Origin: Eubacteriales bacterium
GTDB taxonomy: Bacteria > Bacillota > Clostridia > Peptostreptococcales > Anaerovoracaceae
Length of the DNA: 7,001 nucleotides
Assembly: GCA_028691625.1 (NCBI GenBank)
Contig: JAQUYZ010000079.1
Location: forward strand, 1-7,001
Direction of reading: 5' to 3'
Part shown: positions 1 to 5,667 of the stretch, one piece after another
Layout: every line of letters starts with the position of its first letter
How positions within the stretch are numbered: position 1 is the stretch's first letter
Notes under the pieces: model-generated
What the model was told of the DNA's origin: nothing
Database searches by the model: none
What the model saw: the letters and a program-made list of their open reading frames with translations, nothing else
Program-made: the position numbers and the translations under genes

Positions 1-513
1 AACAGCTCCGCCTGCGCACGGTCCCATGATGACCGAAATCTGTGGAATGACTCCGGATGAAATAGTATTGTTATAGAATATTTTTGCAAATCCTGAAAGT
101 GCATTGACACCTTCCTGAATTCTGGCCCCGCCGGAGTCATTTAAGCCAACGATCGGAGCTCCCATTTTCAGAGCCATGCTCTGTACCTTAACGATTTTTT
201 CGGCGTGATATTCACCAAGAGAACCACCAAGAACGGTAAAGTCCTGTGCGTAAGCAAACACCAATCTGCCGTCCACTGTTCCATAGCCTGTTACAACCCC
301 GTCTCCGGGAGCATGCTTATCGGCCATATCGAAATTGTTGCATCTGTGTGAAACGAATACATCGATTTCTACGAAGCTTCCTTTGTCAAACAGAAGATCC
401 AGTCTTTCTCTCGCTGTCAGCTTTCCCTGTTCATGCTGCGCATCGATTCTTTTCTGTCCTCCGCCTAAGGCAATTGCTGCTTTCTGTGCGCGAAGATCTT
501 CAAGCTTGTTCAT
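1..513 (-). CDS. Acyl-CoA carboxyltransferase (beta/alpha-MmdA type), N-terminal 171 residues, truncated by window edge
   Basis: This is the 5' part of a carboxyltransferase of the propionyl-CoA carboxylase beta / methylmalonyl-CoA decarboxylase alpha family, which moves a carboxyl group between biotin and an acyl-CoA. Visible motifs are [14 protein letters not shown] (residues 14-27), the TARER segment (33-37), [10 protein letters not shown] (126-135) and the first oxyanion-hole motif GPCAGGAV (164-171), where the window ends. The C-terminal half, with the second oxyanion hole and the specificity residue, is not in view. It aligns without gaps to the complete paralog at 4031-5572, with 117 of 171 residues identical by hand count. 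The start is the third of three overlapping ATGs: the other two hit stops within 3 and 5 codons, and AGGAGG lies 8 bases upstream. It follows a terminator and a long gap, so it probably has its own promoter. The family is certain; the acyl-CoA substrate is unknown. Confidence 0.93.
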   Translation of the reverse strand, partial: MNKLEDLRAQKAAIALGGGQKRIDAQHEQGKLTARERLDLLFDKGSFVEIDVFVSHRCNNFDMADKHAPGDGVVTGYGTVDGRLVFAYAQDFTVLGGSLGEYHAEKIVKVQSMALKMGAPIVGLNDSGGARIQEGVNALSGFAKIFYNNTISSGVIPQISVIMGPCAGGAV

Positions 514-521
514 TCATTCAT

Positions 522-527
522 CCTCCT
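522..527 (-). promoter_or_regulatory. Ribosome binding site AGGAGG of the truncated carboxyltransferase
   Basis: AGGAGG is followed by ATGAATGAATGAAC, with ATGs at 521, 517 and 513. Spacings are 0, 4 and 8 bases. Only the ATG at 513 opens the long frame; the one at 521 stops after 3 codons and the one at 517 after 5. This decides the start at 513. Confidence 0.85.
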
Positions 528-666
528 ATAATTAGTTTTGCATCTATATAAATTTGTTCATTAATGCTGCTGCTGTCTGTCAGTTCCCTCTAACGCAAAC
601 GCGAAAAGCAAAAAAACAAGAAAGCATATCAATGATAATATAAATGAAATCCTTCTCATTTTCAAC

Positions 667-696
667 ATAATATCTCTTGTATACATTATATTTCAA
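667..696 (-). promoter_or_regulatory. Candidate sigma-A promoter for the truncated carboxyltransferase
   Basis: On the minus strand TTGAAA (696-691) and TATTAT (672-667) are separated by 18 bases. Each matches the vegetative consensus at 5 of 6 positions. It lies about 150 bases before the start codon in AT-rich DNA, so chance matches are likely. A second candidate is listed at 723-751, and the two cannot be ranked by eye. Confidence 0.35.
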
Positions 697-722
697 ACTA
701 TGGAATACCGATTCACAATTTC

Positions 723-751
723 ATTTTACTACATTAACAAGCCAGATTCAA
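723..751 (-). promoter_or_regulatory. Alternative candidate sigma-A promoter
   Basis: On the minus strand TTGAAT (751-746) and TAAAAT (728-723) are separated by the ideal 17 bases. The -35 matches at 4 of 6 and the -10 at 5 of 6. It lies downstream of the dctQM terminator hairpin and could drive the truncated carboxyltransferase with a leader of about 200 bases. Confidence 0.3.
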
Positions 752-810
752 CAAAAGCTATTTCATAATCGCTTCCATCCGGAACACTTCTATAGGATAA
801 TTCCTGTTTG

Positions 811-857
811 AATGAACAAAATGTTGAGTTTGCCGTCTGTAAAGGCGGCAAACTCAA
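811..857 (-). terminator. Probable intrinsic terminator of the dctP-dctQM unit
   Basis: A perfect 12-bp inverted repeat, TTGAGTTTGCCG (824-835) and CGGCAAACTCAA (846-857), has a 10-base loop. In the minus-strand RNA the stem is followed by CATTTTGTTC, a short and broken U-tract. It starts 91 bases past the dctM stop codon. The interrupted U-run makes it a less than ideal rho-independent terminator, but position and orientation fit the end of the transporter transcript. Confidence 0.7.
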
Positions 858-947
858 GAGTCCTGCCTCAGTAATGGTTCCTGTACAATCTGTACCATTG
901 ATCATGATTGCTGGTCTAATAGTTCTTTACACATTTTTGTTATTATT

Positions 948-2801
948 TTAGTTCAGGATTAAATTGGGAAGCCACATAGCAAATCCCGGGAAATAGGTTG
1001 TTAATATCAAGGTAGGAATCCATGCAAATGCTATGTAATACATTGTATCCCTCATCATTTCATTAACCGGGGCACCCCCAAGTCTTGAACCGAGATAGAG
1101 GAACGGCGCACACGGCGGCGTGATACATCCCATGCCGATGTTAACACCGACGATTGCCGAAAAATGTACTGGGTCAACGCCTATCTTTGTAATAACGGGA
1201 ACCAGGATCGGCGTAGACAGAAGGATTGCACTGGTATCATCCATAAGCATCCCCACAATAATTAGAAATATGTTTATGAATAGTAATATTACCATCGGGT
1301 TCTCAGAAAAGCTAGTCAGCACATTCAGAATTTTTGTAGGTACATCTTCCATAATATACAGCCTGCTCAGGATCATAACGGACAGCAGCATGGTCAGAAT
1401 AACACCTGCGGTTGTTCCTGATTCCAGGAGCGCACCCCTGAATCCTTTAAAATTCAGACCCTTATAGATCAAAAATCCAACAGGTATCGCATATAGTACC
1501 GCAATTGCAGCGGCCTCCGTAGGGGTCATGGCCCCGCTGTAGATTCCCCCCAATATGATAAATGGGCATAAGATTGCCGGTGTAGCTTTCAAAGTTCTTT
1601 TCCCGAACAAAACTGATGTTGTTTTAAAGTCATAGTTTTCGGTTATCTTGATCTCTTTGTTATTTCTCAACAGCCAAAAGTTTACGACACTTAATAATAC
1701 GATCAACGTGATTCCCGGGGTTATTGTTGTCAAAAAGCAAGCTAACACAGATTCTCCGGCTACAAAGGCATATAAAATCTGATTCAGGCTGGGCGGGATC
1801 AGTAACCCCAACACACAGGCATTTGACAATAAGGCGGCCGTGTGGCCCCTTGGGTAACCTGCATCTTTCATTCTCGGAAACAGAATAGATCCGATACAAG
1901 ATAGTGTTGCCGCTCCGGAACCGGATATCGATCCGAACATTGCGCAGGATACGACAGCGGCAGCGCCGAGCCCTCCCTTGAATCTTCCGACCAATACTTC
2001 AACCATATCAACCAGCTGCTGGCCGATGCGTCCCCTTTCCATCAAGGCTCCTGCCAATATGAACAGCGGCACGGCCAGAAGCGTGAAGGAACCTGCTTTA
2101 CTGTATCCGTACGGTATTAAGAAAGCCGGATCATACCCGCCAAGGATTACCACAACCAGCGTTGACGCAAAGAAAGCAAAGGGTATAGGGACACCAATTA
2201 TTAGGACGACAAGCAATACAATTAAAGCTATGATAACGATCATGTTTTTCTCCCCCCTCCTTTCACTTTCATCTATCTGGGATTTTTGATTATTTTTATT
2301 CCCAATTAATTGTTTCGTGTCATGAATAAAATGGATCAATCCGAAAATTGTCATGAACAGCATGCCTACAAAAATTGATGCGAATGCCAGCCATGCCGGA
2401 ATATGCCATACGGGTGACTTTTGTCCGACATCAATATACCAAAGGACCGATCTGAGCGCCCATACGGTAAATACCGAGCTTAGAAGGACAGTCAGGAATT
2501 CACGGGTCAGGTTAAGCAGTTCCTTTCTCGTTCCGTCTTTCATATAGGCTGAAATAAAGTCCGCGGTGATATGATTCTTCTCAATGCTTCCATTGACTCC
2601 TCCCATCATATACAGCCAGAAAGCGATGGGGATCAAATACTCCTCGTATGTAGACATATCTTTCGTAAAAACATAACGCAGGATTGTTTCAGCACATATA
2701 ACCAAGGTGATTGCAAGGTTGAGGACTTCAATCGAAATATGATTTGAGCCTATTATTATGCGTCCTATTCTGTTCGTGTTGGTGAAATCCAACTTCTCCA
2801 C
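948..2801 (-). CDS. dctQM: TRAP transporter membrane protein, DctQ and DctM in one open frame
   Basis: This 617-codon frame covers both membrane subunits of a tripartite ATP-independent periplasmic (TRAP) transporter, which uses an ion gradient to import substrates delivered by a binding protein. Residues 1-186 are DctQ-like: four hydrophobic segments (about 26-45, 56-72, 101-122, 136-159), the KNHITADF segment (75-82) and SPVWHIP (129-135). Residues 187-617 are DctM-like (431 residues, normal for DctM alone), with FGSISGSGAAT, GLLIPPS, MLMDDTSAI and the C-terminal GCITPPCAPFLYLGSRLG motif. Residues 161-186 between them are hydrophilic, with no linking helix. The start is GTG at 2801, 7 bases after AAAGGAGG. 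The fusion depends on a run of six G at 2257-2252 and could be two overlapping genes (see the junction feature). It follows dctP by 78 bases. The TRAP assignment is firm; the substrate is not determinable. Confidence 0.93.
   Translation of the reverse strand: MEKLDFTNTNRIGRIIIGSNHISIEVLNLAITLVICAETILRYVFTKDMSTYEEYLIPIAFWLYMMGGVNGSIEKNHITADFISAYMKDGTRKELLNLTREFLTVLLSSVFTVWALRSVLWYIDVGQKSPVWHIPAWLAFASIFVGMLFMTIFGLIHFIHDTKQLIGNKNNQKSQIDESERRGEKNMIVIIALIVLLVVLIIGVPIPFAFFASTLVVVILGGYDPAFLIPYGYSKAGSFTLLAVPLFILAGALMERGRIGQQLVDMVEVLVGRFKGGLGAAAVVSCAMFGSISGSGAATLSCIGSILFPRMKDAGYPRGHTAALLSNACVLGLLIPPSLNQILYAFVAGESVLACFLTTITPGITLIVLLSVVNFWLLRNNKEIKITENYDFKTTSVLFGKRTLKATPAILCPFIILGGIYSGAMTPTEAAAIAVLYAIPVGFLIYKGLNFKGFRGALLESGTTAGVILTMLLSVMILSRLYIMEDVPTKILNVLTSFSENPMVILLFINIFLIIVGMLMDDTSAILLSTPILVPVITKIGVDPVHFSAIVGVNIGMGCITPPCAPFLYLGSRLGGAPVNEMMRDTMYYIAFAWIPTLILTTYFPGFAMWLPNLILN
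2241..2263 (-). promoter_or_regulatory. Internal ribosome binding site and ATG at the DctQ/DctM junction, with a G6 run
   Basis: Inside the fused frame, AAAGGAGG (2263-2256) runs into six consecutive G and is followed by the ATG (2243-2241) that begins a normal DctM N-terminus (MIVIIALIV). The spacing from AGGAGG to ATG is about 12 bases, a little long. With one G fewer, the dctQ frame would read AGA AAA ACA TGA and stop at a TGA overlapping the dctM ATG as ATGA. The site therefore looks like a standard dctQ/dctM overlap that an extra G has turned into a fusion, or a site where both products can be made. Confidence 0.7.
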
Positions 2802-2808
2802 TCTGGTG

Positions 2809-2816
2809 CCTCCTTT
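2809..2816 (-). promoter_or_regulatory. Ribosome binding site AAAGGAGG for the GTG start of dctQM
   Basis: AAAGGAGG ends 7 bases before GTG at 2801. No in-frame ATG is similarly placed, so the GTG start is well supported. The site begins 4 bases after the large inverted repeat at 2820-2860, so folding of that repeat could affect access to it. Confidence 0.85.
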
Positions 2817-2819
2817 CTT

Positions 2820-2860
2820 AATGGTACAGGAAATAAGGAATCCCTATTTCCTGTACCATT
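2820..2860 (-). repeat. Perfect 16-bp inverted repeat (hairpin) between dctP and dctQM
   Basis: AATGGTACAGGAAATA (2820-2835) and its exact reverse complement (2845-2860) enclose a 9-base loop that can add two G-C pairs. It lies 19 bases after the dctP stop and directly before the dctQM ribosome binding site. There is no U-tract on the minus strand (the RNA continues with AAGAAAGGAGG), so it is not an ordinary terminator. A role in stabilising the upstream dctP message, or in lowering dctQM expression, is an inference that fits its position. Confidence 0.8.
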
Positions 2861-2879
2861 TACTGGTCAATCGAGATTT

Positions 2880-3941
2880 TTACTCCCTGCTGTCCAGCCA
2901 AGCCTGATAGTCAGCAGCGATACCGTCCAGTACTTCCTTTGATACAGAAGACTCCAGCTTAGGCCAGGTTGTTTCCTTTATGAACTTCGCCTGTGCCTGA
3001 ATTTCTTCTTCCGTGAATCTTACAATTTCAACGCCATACTCGTCCTGCAATTTTTGCAGATAATTCTCCTCGTTGTCTTTTGCCTTTGTAATGCTCATTT
3101 CACTTGCTTCCGCCACTACCTCTCTCAGGATTTCATAGTCGGCAGGATCCAGCTTCTCAACAGTCTTCTGGCTGATCATATAGGCGGTGTTTTCTGAATA
3201 GACGTAGTTTACATAGAATTCTGTTATGAAGTCCCCAACCCATGCGTAATTCATGTTTGGCGTTCCGCCGATCCAACCATCAACCACACCAGTCTGAATG
3301 GCTGTAGGAACTTCAGCATACGGTACGGTAACCGTGTTGAACCCTAAGTCTGACATCGTTTCAATACAAACATCCGCACCCCAGACCCGGATCTGTACGT
3401 TCTTTGGCGCACCTGGATCTTTTGGGTTCGTCATTTTTTTAACCATTCCAAGACCCATGTAGCCTTCCAGCACCCAACCAAGGAAATCTACTCCAAATTC
3501 GCCGGCTACATCAGTATAGAACTGACTTAAGTAGGAGTCCGGTCGAAGCATCCAGGCAGCGGATTCCCAACCTGTAGTGGCGACCGGGGTATTGAAAGCG
3601 GCCAGTCTTTCGTCAACTGCAGCATTCCAGGAAATCTGACCCATATCAATGGATCCCATCATAATTTCAGTGAATACAGTGTCATATCCACCAAGCTGGC
3701 TGGCAGGAAAATACTCAATGTTTATCCGCCCTTCCGTTCTCTTGGCTACTTCTTCACAAAGCCATTCGTTCAGTTCTGTTGCAAGGTGTTCCACAGGCGC
3801 ATCTGAAGCCAATCTGAGTGTGACGGGTTCAACTTCAGCTGCGTCTGTACCCTCTGTTGAAGCAGGGGAACCGCCGCATCCCGCAAAGGCGAGGGCGACC
3901 AGCGAAATAACCAGCATTATTGTTACTAATTTCTTTTTCAT
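2880..3941 (-). CDS. dctP: TRAP transporter substrate-binding lipoprotein, DctP family
   Basis: This is the extracytoplasmic binding protein that captures the substrate and passes it to DctQM. The 353-residue length is typical. The N-terminus is a lipoprotein signal: MKKK, a hydrophobic stretch (5-20), then LAFAGC with the lipid-bearing Cys at residue 22, followed by a Ser/Thr/Glu-rich tether to about 38. Mature family features follow: TLRLASDAP (41-49), EYFPASQLGGYD (76-87), MGSIDMGQIS (95-104), and IRVWGA (184-189), whose Arg185 lies where DctP proteins carry the arginine that binds the substrate carboxylate. PYAEVPTAIQTGVVDGW (207-223) is also characteristic. The ATG is 9 bases after AAGGAG. 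Lipid anchoring implies a cell with a single membrane or surface-exposed binding proteins. The next gene is dctQM. The ligand is unknown, though probably a carboxylate. Confidence 0.96.
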   Translation of the reverse strand: MKKKLVTIMLVISLVALAFAGCGGSPASTEGTDAAEVEPVTLRLASDAPVEHLATELNEWLCEEVAKRTEGRINIEYFPASQLGGYDTVFTEIMMGSIDMGQISWNAAVDERLAAFNTPVATTGWESAAWMLRPDSYLSQFYTDVAGEFGVDFLGWVLEGYMGLGMVKKMTNPKDPGAPKNVQIRVWGADVCIETMSDLGFNTVTVPYAEVPTAIQTGVVDGWIGGTPNMNYAWVGDFITEFYVNYVYSENTAYMISQKTVEKLDPADYEILREVVAEASEMSITKAKDNEENYLQKLQDEYGVEIVRFTEEEIQAQAKFIKETTWPKLESSVSKEVLDGIAADYQAWLDSRE

Positions 3942-3979
3942 CTCTCTTTTCTCCTTATAATACTATTTGACGATAACTC

Positions 3980-4007
3980 TATATAATCAAACGGCATATT
4001 CTGCCAA
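3980..4007 (-). promoter_or_regulatory. Weak promoter candidate upstream of dctP
   Basis: On the minus strand TTGGCA (4007-4002; 5 of 6 to the -35 consensus) and TATATA (3985-3980; 4 of 6 to the -10) are 16 bases apart, about 40 bases before the dctP start. It could allow dctP-dctQM to be transcribed separately from the carboxyltransferase. Read-through from upstream is also possible, because no clear terminator lies in this 89-base gap. Confidence 0.35.
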
Positions 4008-4013
4008 TTTGGC
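4003..4013. promoter_or_regulatory. Short palindrome GCCAA-T-TTGGC overlapping the candidate -35
   Basis: An exact 5-bp inverted repeat with one central base overlaps TTGGCA of the candidate dctP promoter, a position where an operator would act. It is short, and no regulator gene is in the window. A loosely similar element, CCAAT-TG-ATTGG, lies at 5598-5609 before the carboxyltransferase gene. Confidence 0.25.
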
Positions 4014-4030
4014 TTACTTTTGGGTTCGTA

Positions 4031-5572
4031 TCATAGTGGTATGTTTCCATGCTTCTTTGCCGGCGAGCTTTCTCTTTTGCTTTCCAGCATGTCAAAGGCA
4101 AATATGAGTCTTTTGCGTGTTTCCGACGGTTCAAAGACATCATCTACCTGACCTCTTTCTGCATACCGGTAGGGATTAAAAAACAAATCTTTGTATTCCT
4201 TGATCTTTTCTTGCCTCTTTTTTTCAGGATCCTCCGCTTTTTCAATTTCGTTCTTAAAAACGATGTTTGCGGCACCTTCTGCCCCCATTACTGCAAGCTC
4301 TGCACTGGGCCACGCAAAGACCAGATCCGCCCCGATTTCTTTGCTGCACAGTCCGTGGTAAGCGCCGCCATATGATTTCCTGACAATAACCGTAATTTTA
4401 GGCACTGTTGCCTCGCCCCATGCATACAGAAGCTTTGCGCCATGTCTGATAATTCCGCCGTATTCCTGTTTTACTCCCGGCAAATAGCCCGGCACATCCG
4501 CGATAGAAAGCATTGGGATATTAAAACAATCGCAAAATCTGATAAATCTGGCTGCTTTATCGGAACAGTCAATATCAAGACATCCGGCAAGCACTTTGGG
4601 CTGGCTGGCCACTACTCCAACGGTTTTTCCATTCAGTCTGATGAAGCAGGTGATAATGTTCTTTGCGAAATGAGGCATACTTTCAAAATACTGCCCTTCA
4701 TCACTCACCATCTTTATTAGGGCATACATGTCGTAAGACTTGCTTGCCTGCTCTGGAATAAATGAGTTCAATTCAGGAATTTCTCTTTGCATGCTGTCGG
4801 CAGTCGGCCATATCTGTGGAGTTTCCAGATTGTTGTTTGGTATATAGCTGAGCAGTTCTCTGACTTTATCCAGAGTTTCTTTATCATTCCGGCCTCTGCA
4901 ATGGACTACACCGCTGACCGTACTATGCGTTACTGCCCCACCAAGATTCTCCGCTGAGATATCCTCTCCCGTAACCGACTTGATCACTTCAGGCCCTGTG
5001 ATAAACATTTTGCTGGTATCGTCAACCATAAAAATAAAATCCGAAATTGCCGGTGAATATACCGCACCTCCTGCGCAGGGACCCATAATGACCGATATTT
5101 GCGGGATAACGCCTGATGCTTTAATATTATTTCGAAATACTCTTCCGTATCCTCCTTGGGCGTCCCCTCCTTCTTGGATTCGTGCTCCGCCCGAATCACA
5201 TAACGCGATGATTGGAGCCCCCATCTTAAGTGCCAGTTCCTGGATTTTTACGATTTTAGCCGCATGACTTTCTCCCAGGGCTCCGCCGTATACGGTAAAG
5301 TCCTGTGCATAGACTGCCACCAATCTGCTGTTAATTGTACCATAGCCCGAAACCACTCCATCTCCGGCGATTTTGTTGTTTTCCATACCGAAATTGTGAG
5401 ATCGATGGCTGACAAAAACGTCTATTTCTACAAAACTATTATCATCGAGCATGTAATCGATCCGTTCTCTTGCGGTCATTTTTCCACGCGCATGCTGTGC
5501 ATCAATTCTCTTTTGACCTCCGCCCAGTGCGATTTGTTCTTTGAGTTTTTTTAGTTCCACCAATTTGTCCAT
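4031..5572 (-). CDS. Acyl-CoA carboxyltransferase (propionyl-CoA carboxylase beta / methylmalonyl-CoA decarboxylase alpha family)
   Basis: This is a complete 513-residue carboxyltransferase, the normal length for PccB/MmdA proteins. It transfers a carboxyl group between carboxybiotin and an acyl-CoA. The N-terminal crotonase-like half has [14 protein letters not shown] (14-27), [10 protein letters not shown] (126-135) and the first oxyanion hole GPCAGGAV (164-171). The C-terminal half has ADVPGYLPG (358-366), EYGGIIRHGAKLLYA (370-384), the second oxyanion hole YGGAY (401-405), WPSAELAVMGAEGAANI (421-437) and the family-typical tail KKHGNIPL. Residue 406 is His, where PccB has the specificity Asp (YGGAYD). 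The ATG is 9 bases after AGGAGA. It lies 95 bases after the aminotransferase and 89 bases before dctP. No biotin carboxylase, biotin carrier or decarboxylase beta subunit is adjacent, so carboxylase, decarboxylase and transcarboxylase roles remain open. AccD is excluded by the absence of a Cys4 zinc finger, and GcdA by length. Confidence 0.95.
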   Translation of the reverse strand: MDKLVELKKLKEQIALGGGQKRIDAQHARGKMTARERIDYMLDDNSFVEIDVFVSHRSHNFGMENNKIAGDGVVSGYGTINSRLVAVYAQDFTVYGGALGESHAAKIVKIQELALKMGAPIIALCDSGGARIQEGGDAQGGYGRVFRNNIKASGVIPQISVIMGPCAGGAVYSPAISDFIFMVDDTSKMFITGPEVIKSVTGEDISAENLGGAVTHSTVSGVVHCRGRNDKETLDKVRELLSYIPNNNLETPQIWPTADSMQREIPELNSFIPEQASKSYDMYALIKMVSDEGQYFESMPHFAKNIITCFIRLNGKTVGVVASQPKVLAGCLDIDCSDKAARFIRFCDCFNIPMLSIADVPGYLPGVKQEYGGIIRHGAKLLYAWGEATVPKITVIVRKSYGGAYHGLCSKEIGADLVFAWPSAELAVMGAEGAANIVFKNEIEKAEDPEKKRQEKIKEYKDLFFNPYRYAERGQVDDVFEPSETRKRLIFAFDMLESKRESSPAKKHGNIPL

Positions 5573-5597
5573 TTTATACTATCTCCTGATTACGCAG

Positions 5598-5609
5598 CCA
5601 ATTGATTGG
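5598..5609. repeat. Short palindrome CCAAT-TG-ATTGG upstream of the carboxyltransferase
   Basis: Two 5-bp arms with a 2-base centre lie 11 bases upstream of the ribosome binding site. It could be an operator or chance. It shares CCAAT with the palindrome before dctP. Confidence 0.2.
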
Positions 5610-5614
5610 TTTAA

Positions 5615-5649
5615 GAGCGGAAAATTGCGGATTTCACAATCTTCCGCTC
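5615..5649 (-). repeat. Imperfect hairpin between the aminotransferase and carboxyltransferase genes
   Basis: GAGCGGAA (5615-5622) pairs with TTCCGCTC (5642-5649). After one mismatch the stem continues with ATTG (5624-5627) and CAAT (5637-5640), around a 9-base loop. It starts 19 bases past the aminotransferase stop. The minus-strand sequence after the stem is TTAAACCAATC, with no U-tract, so full intrinsic termination is unlikely. A message-processing or partial termination role is possible. Confidence 0.5.
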
Positions 5650-5667
5650 CATGGGAGTTGACATAAT

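Larger units (their letters stand above)
514..947. other. 434-base intergenic region between dctQM and the truncated carboxyltransferase
   Basis: No gene-like frame with a ribosome binding site was found on either strand. Reading in the direction of transcription it holds a short inverted repeat (899-873), the terminator-like hairpin (857-824), two promoter candidates, and a T-rich stretch (gttttttt on the minus strand near 610-617) ahead of the ribosome binding site. I see no riboswitch or T-box pattern in the leader. Confidence 0.7.

Noticed and set aside
246..551. Plus-strand open frames of 101 and 66 codons opposite the truncated carboxyltransferase
   Set aside because: They lie antisense to a clear conserved gene, have no family features and no convincing ribosome binding site.
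561..583. Small CTG-type triplet run (gctgctgctg) as a microsatellite
   Set aside because: Only three repeat units in non-coding DNA, well within chance.
541..700. Possible riboswitch or T-box leader before the truncated carboxyltransferase
   Set aside because: No T-box sequence, specifier stem or paired antiterminator-like structures could be found. The region is AT-rich with only weak local pairing.
3967..3987. TTGACG and TATAAT on the plus strand, resembling a promoter
   Set aside because: The two boxes are only 9 bases apart, too close for a sigma-A promoter, and no plus-strand gene follows.
4031..5572. Acetyl-CoA carboxylase AccD or glutaconyl-CoA decarboxylase alpha subunit
   Set aside because: It lacks the N-terminal four-Cys zinc finger of AccD and is much shorter than GcdA. 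The motifs and the KKHGNIPL tail match PccB/MmdA.
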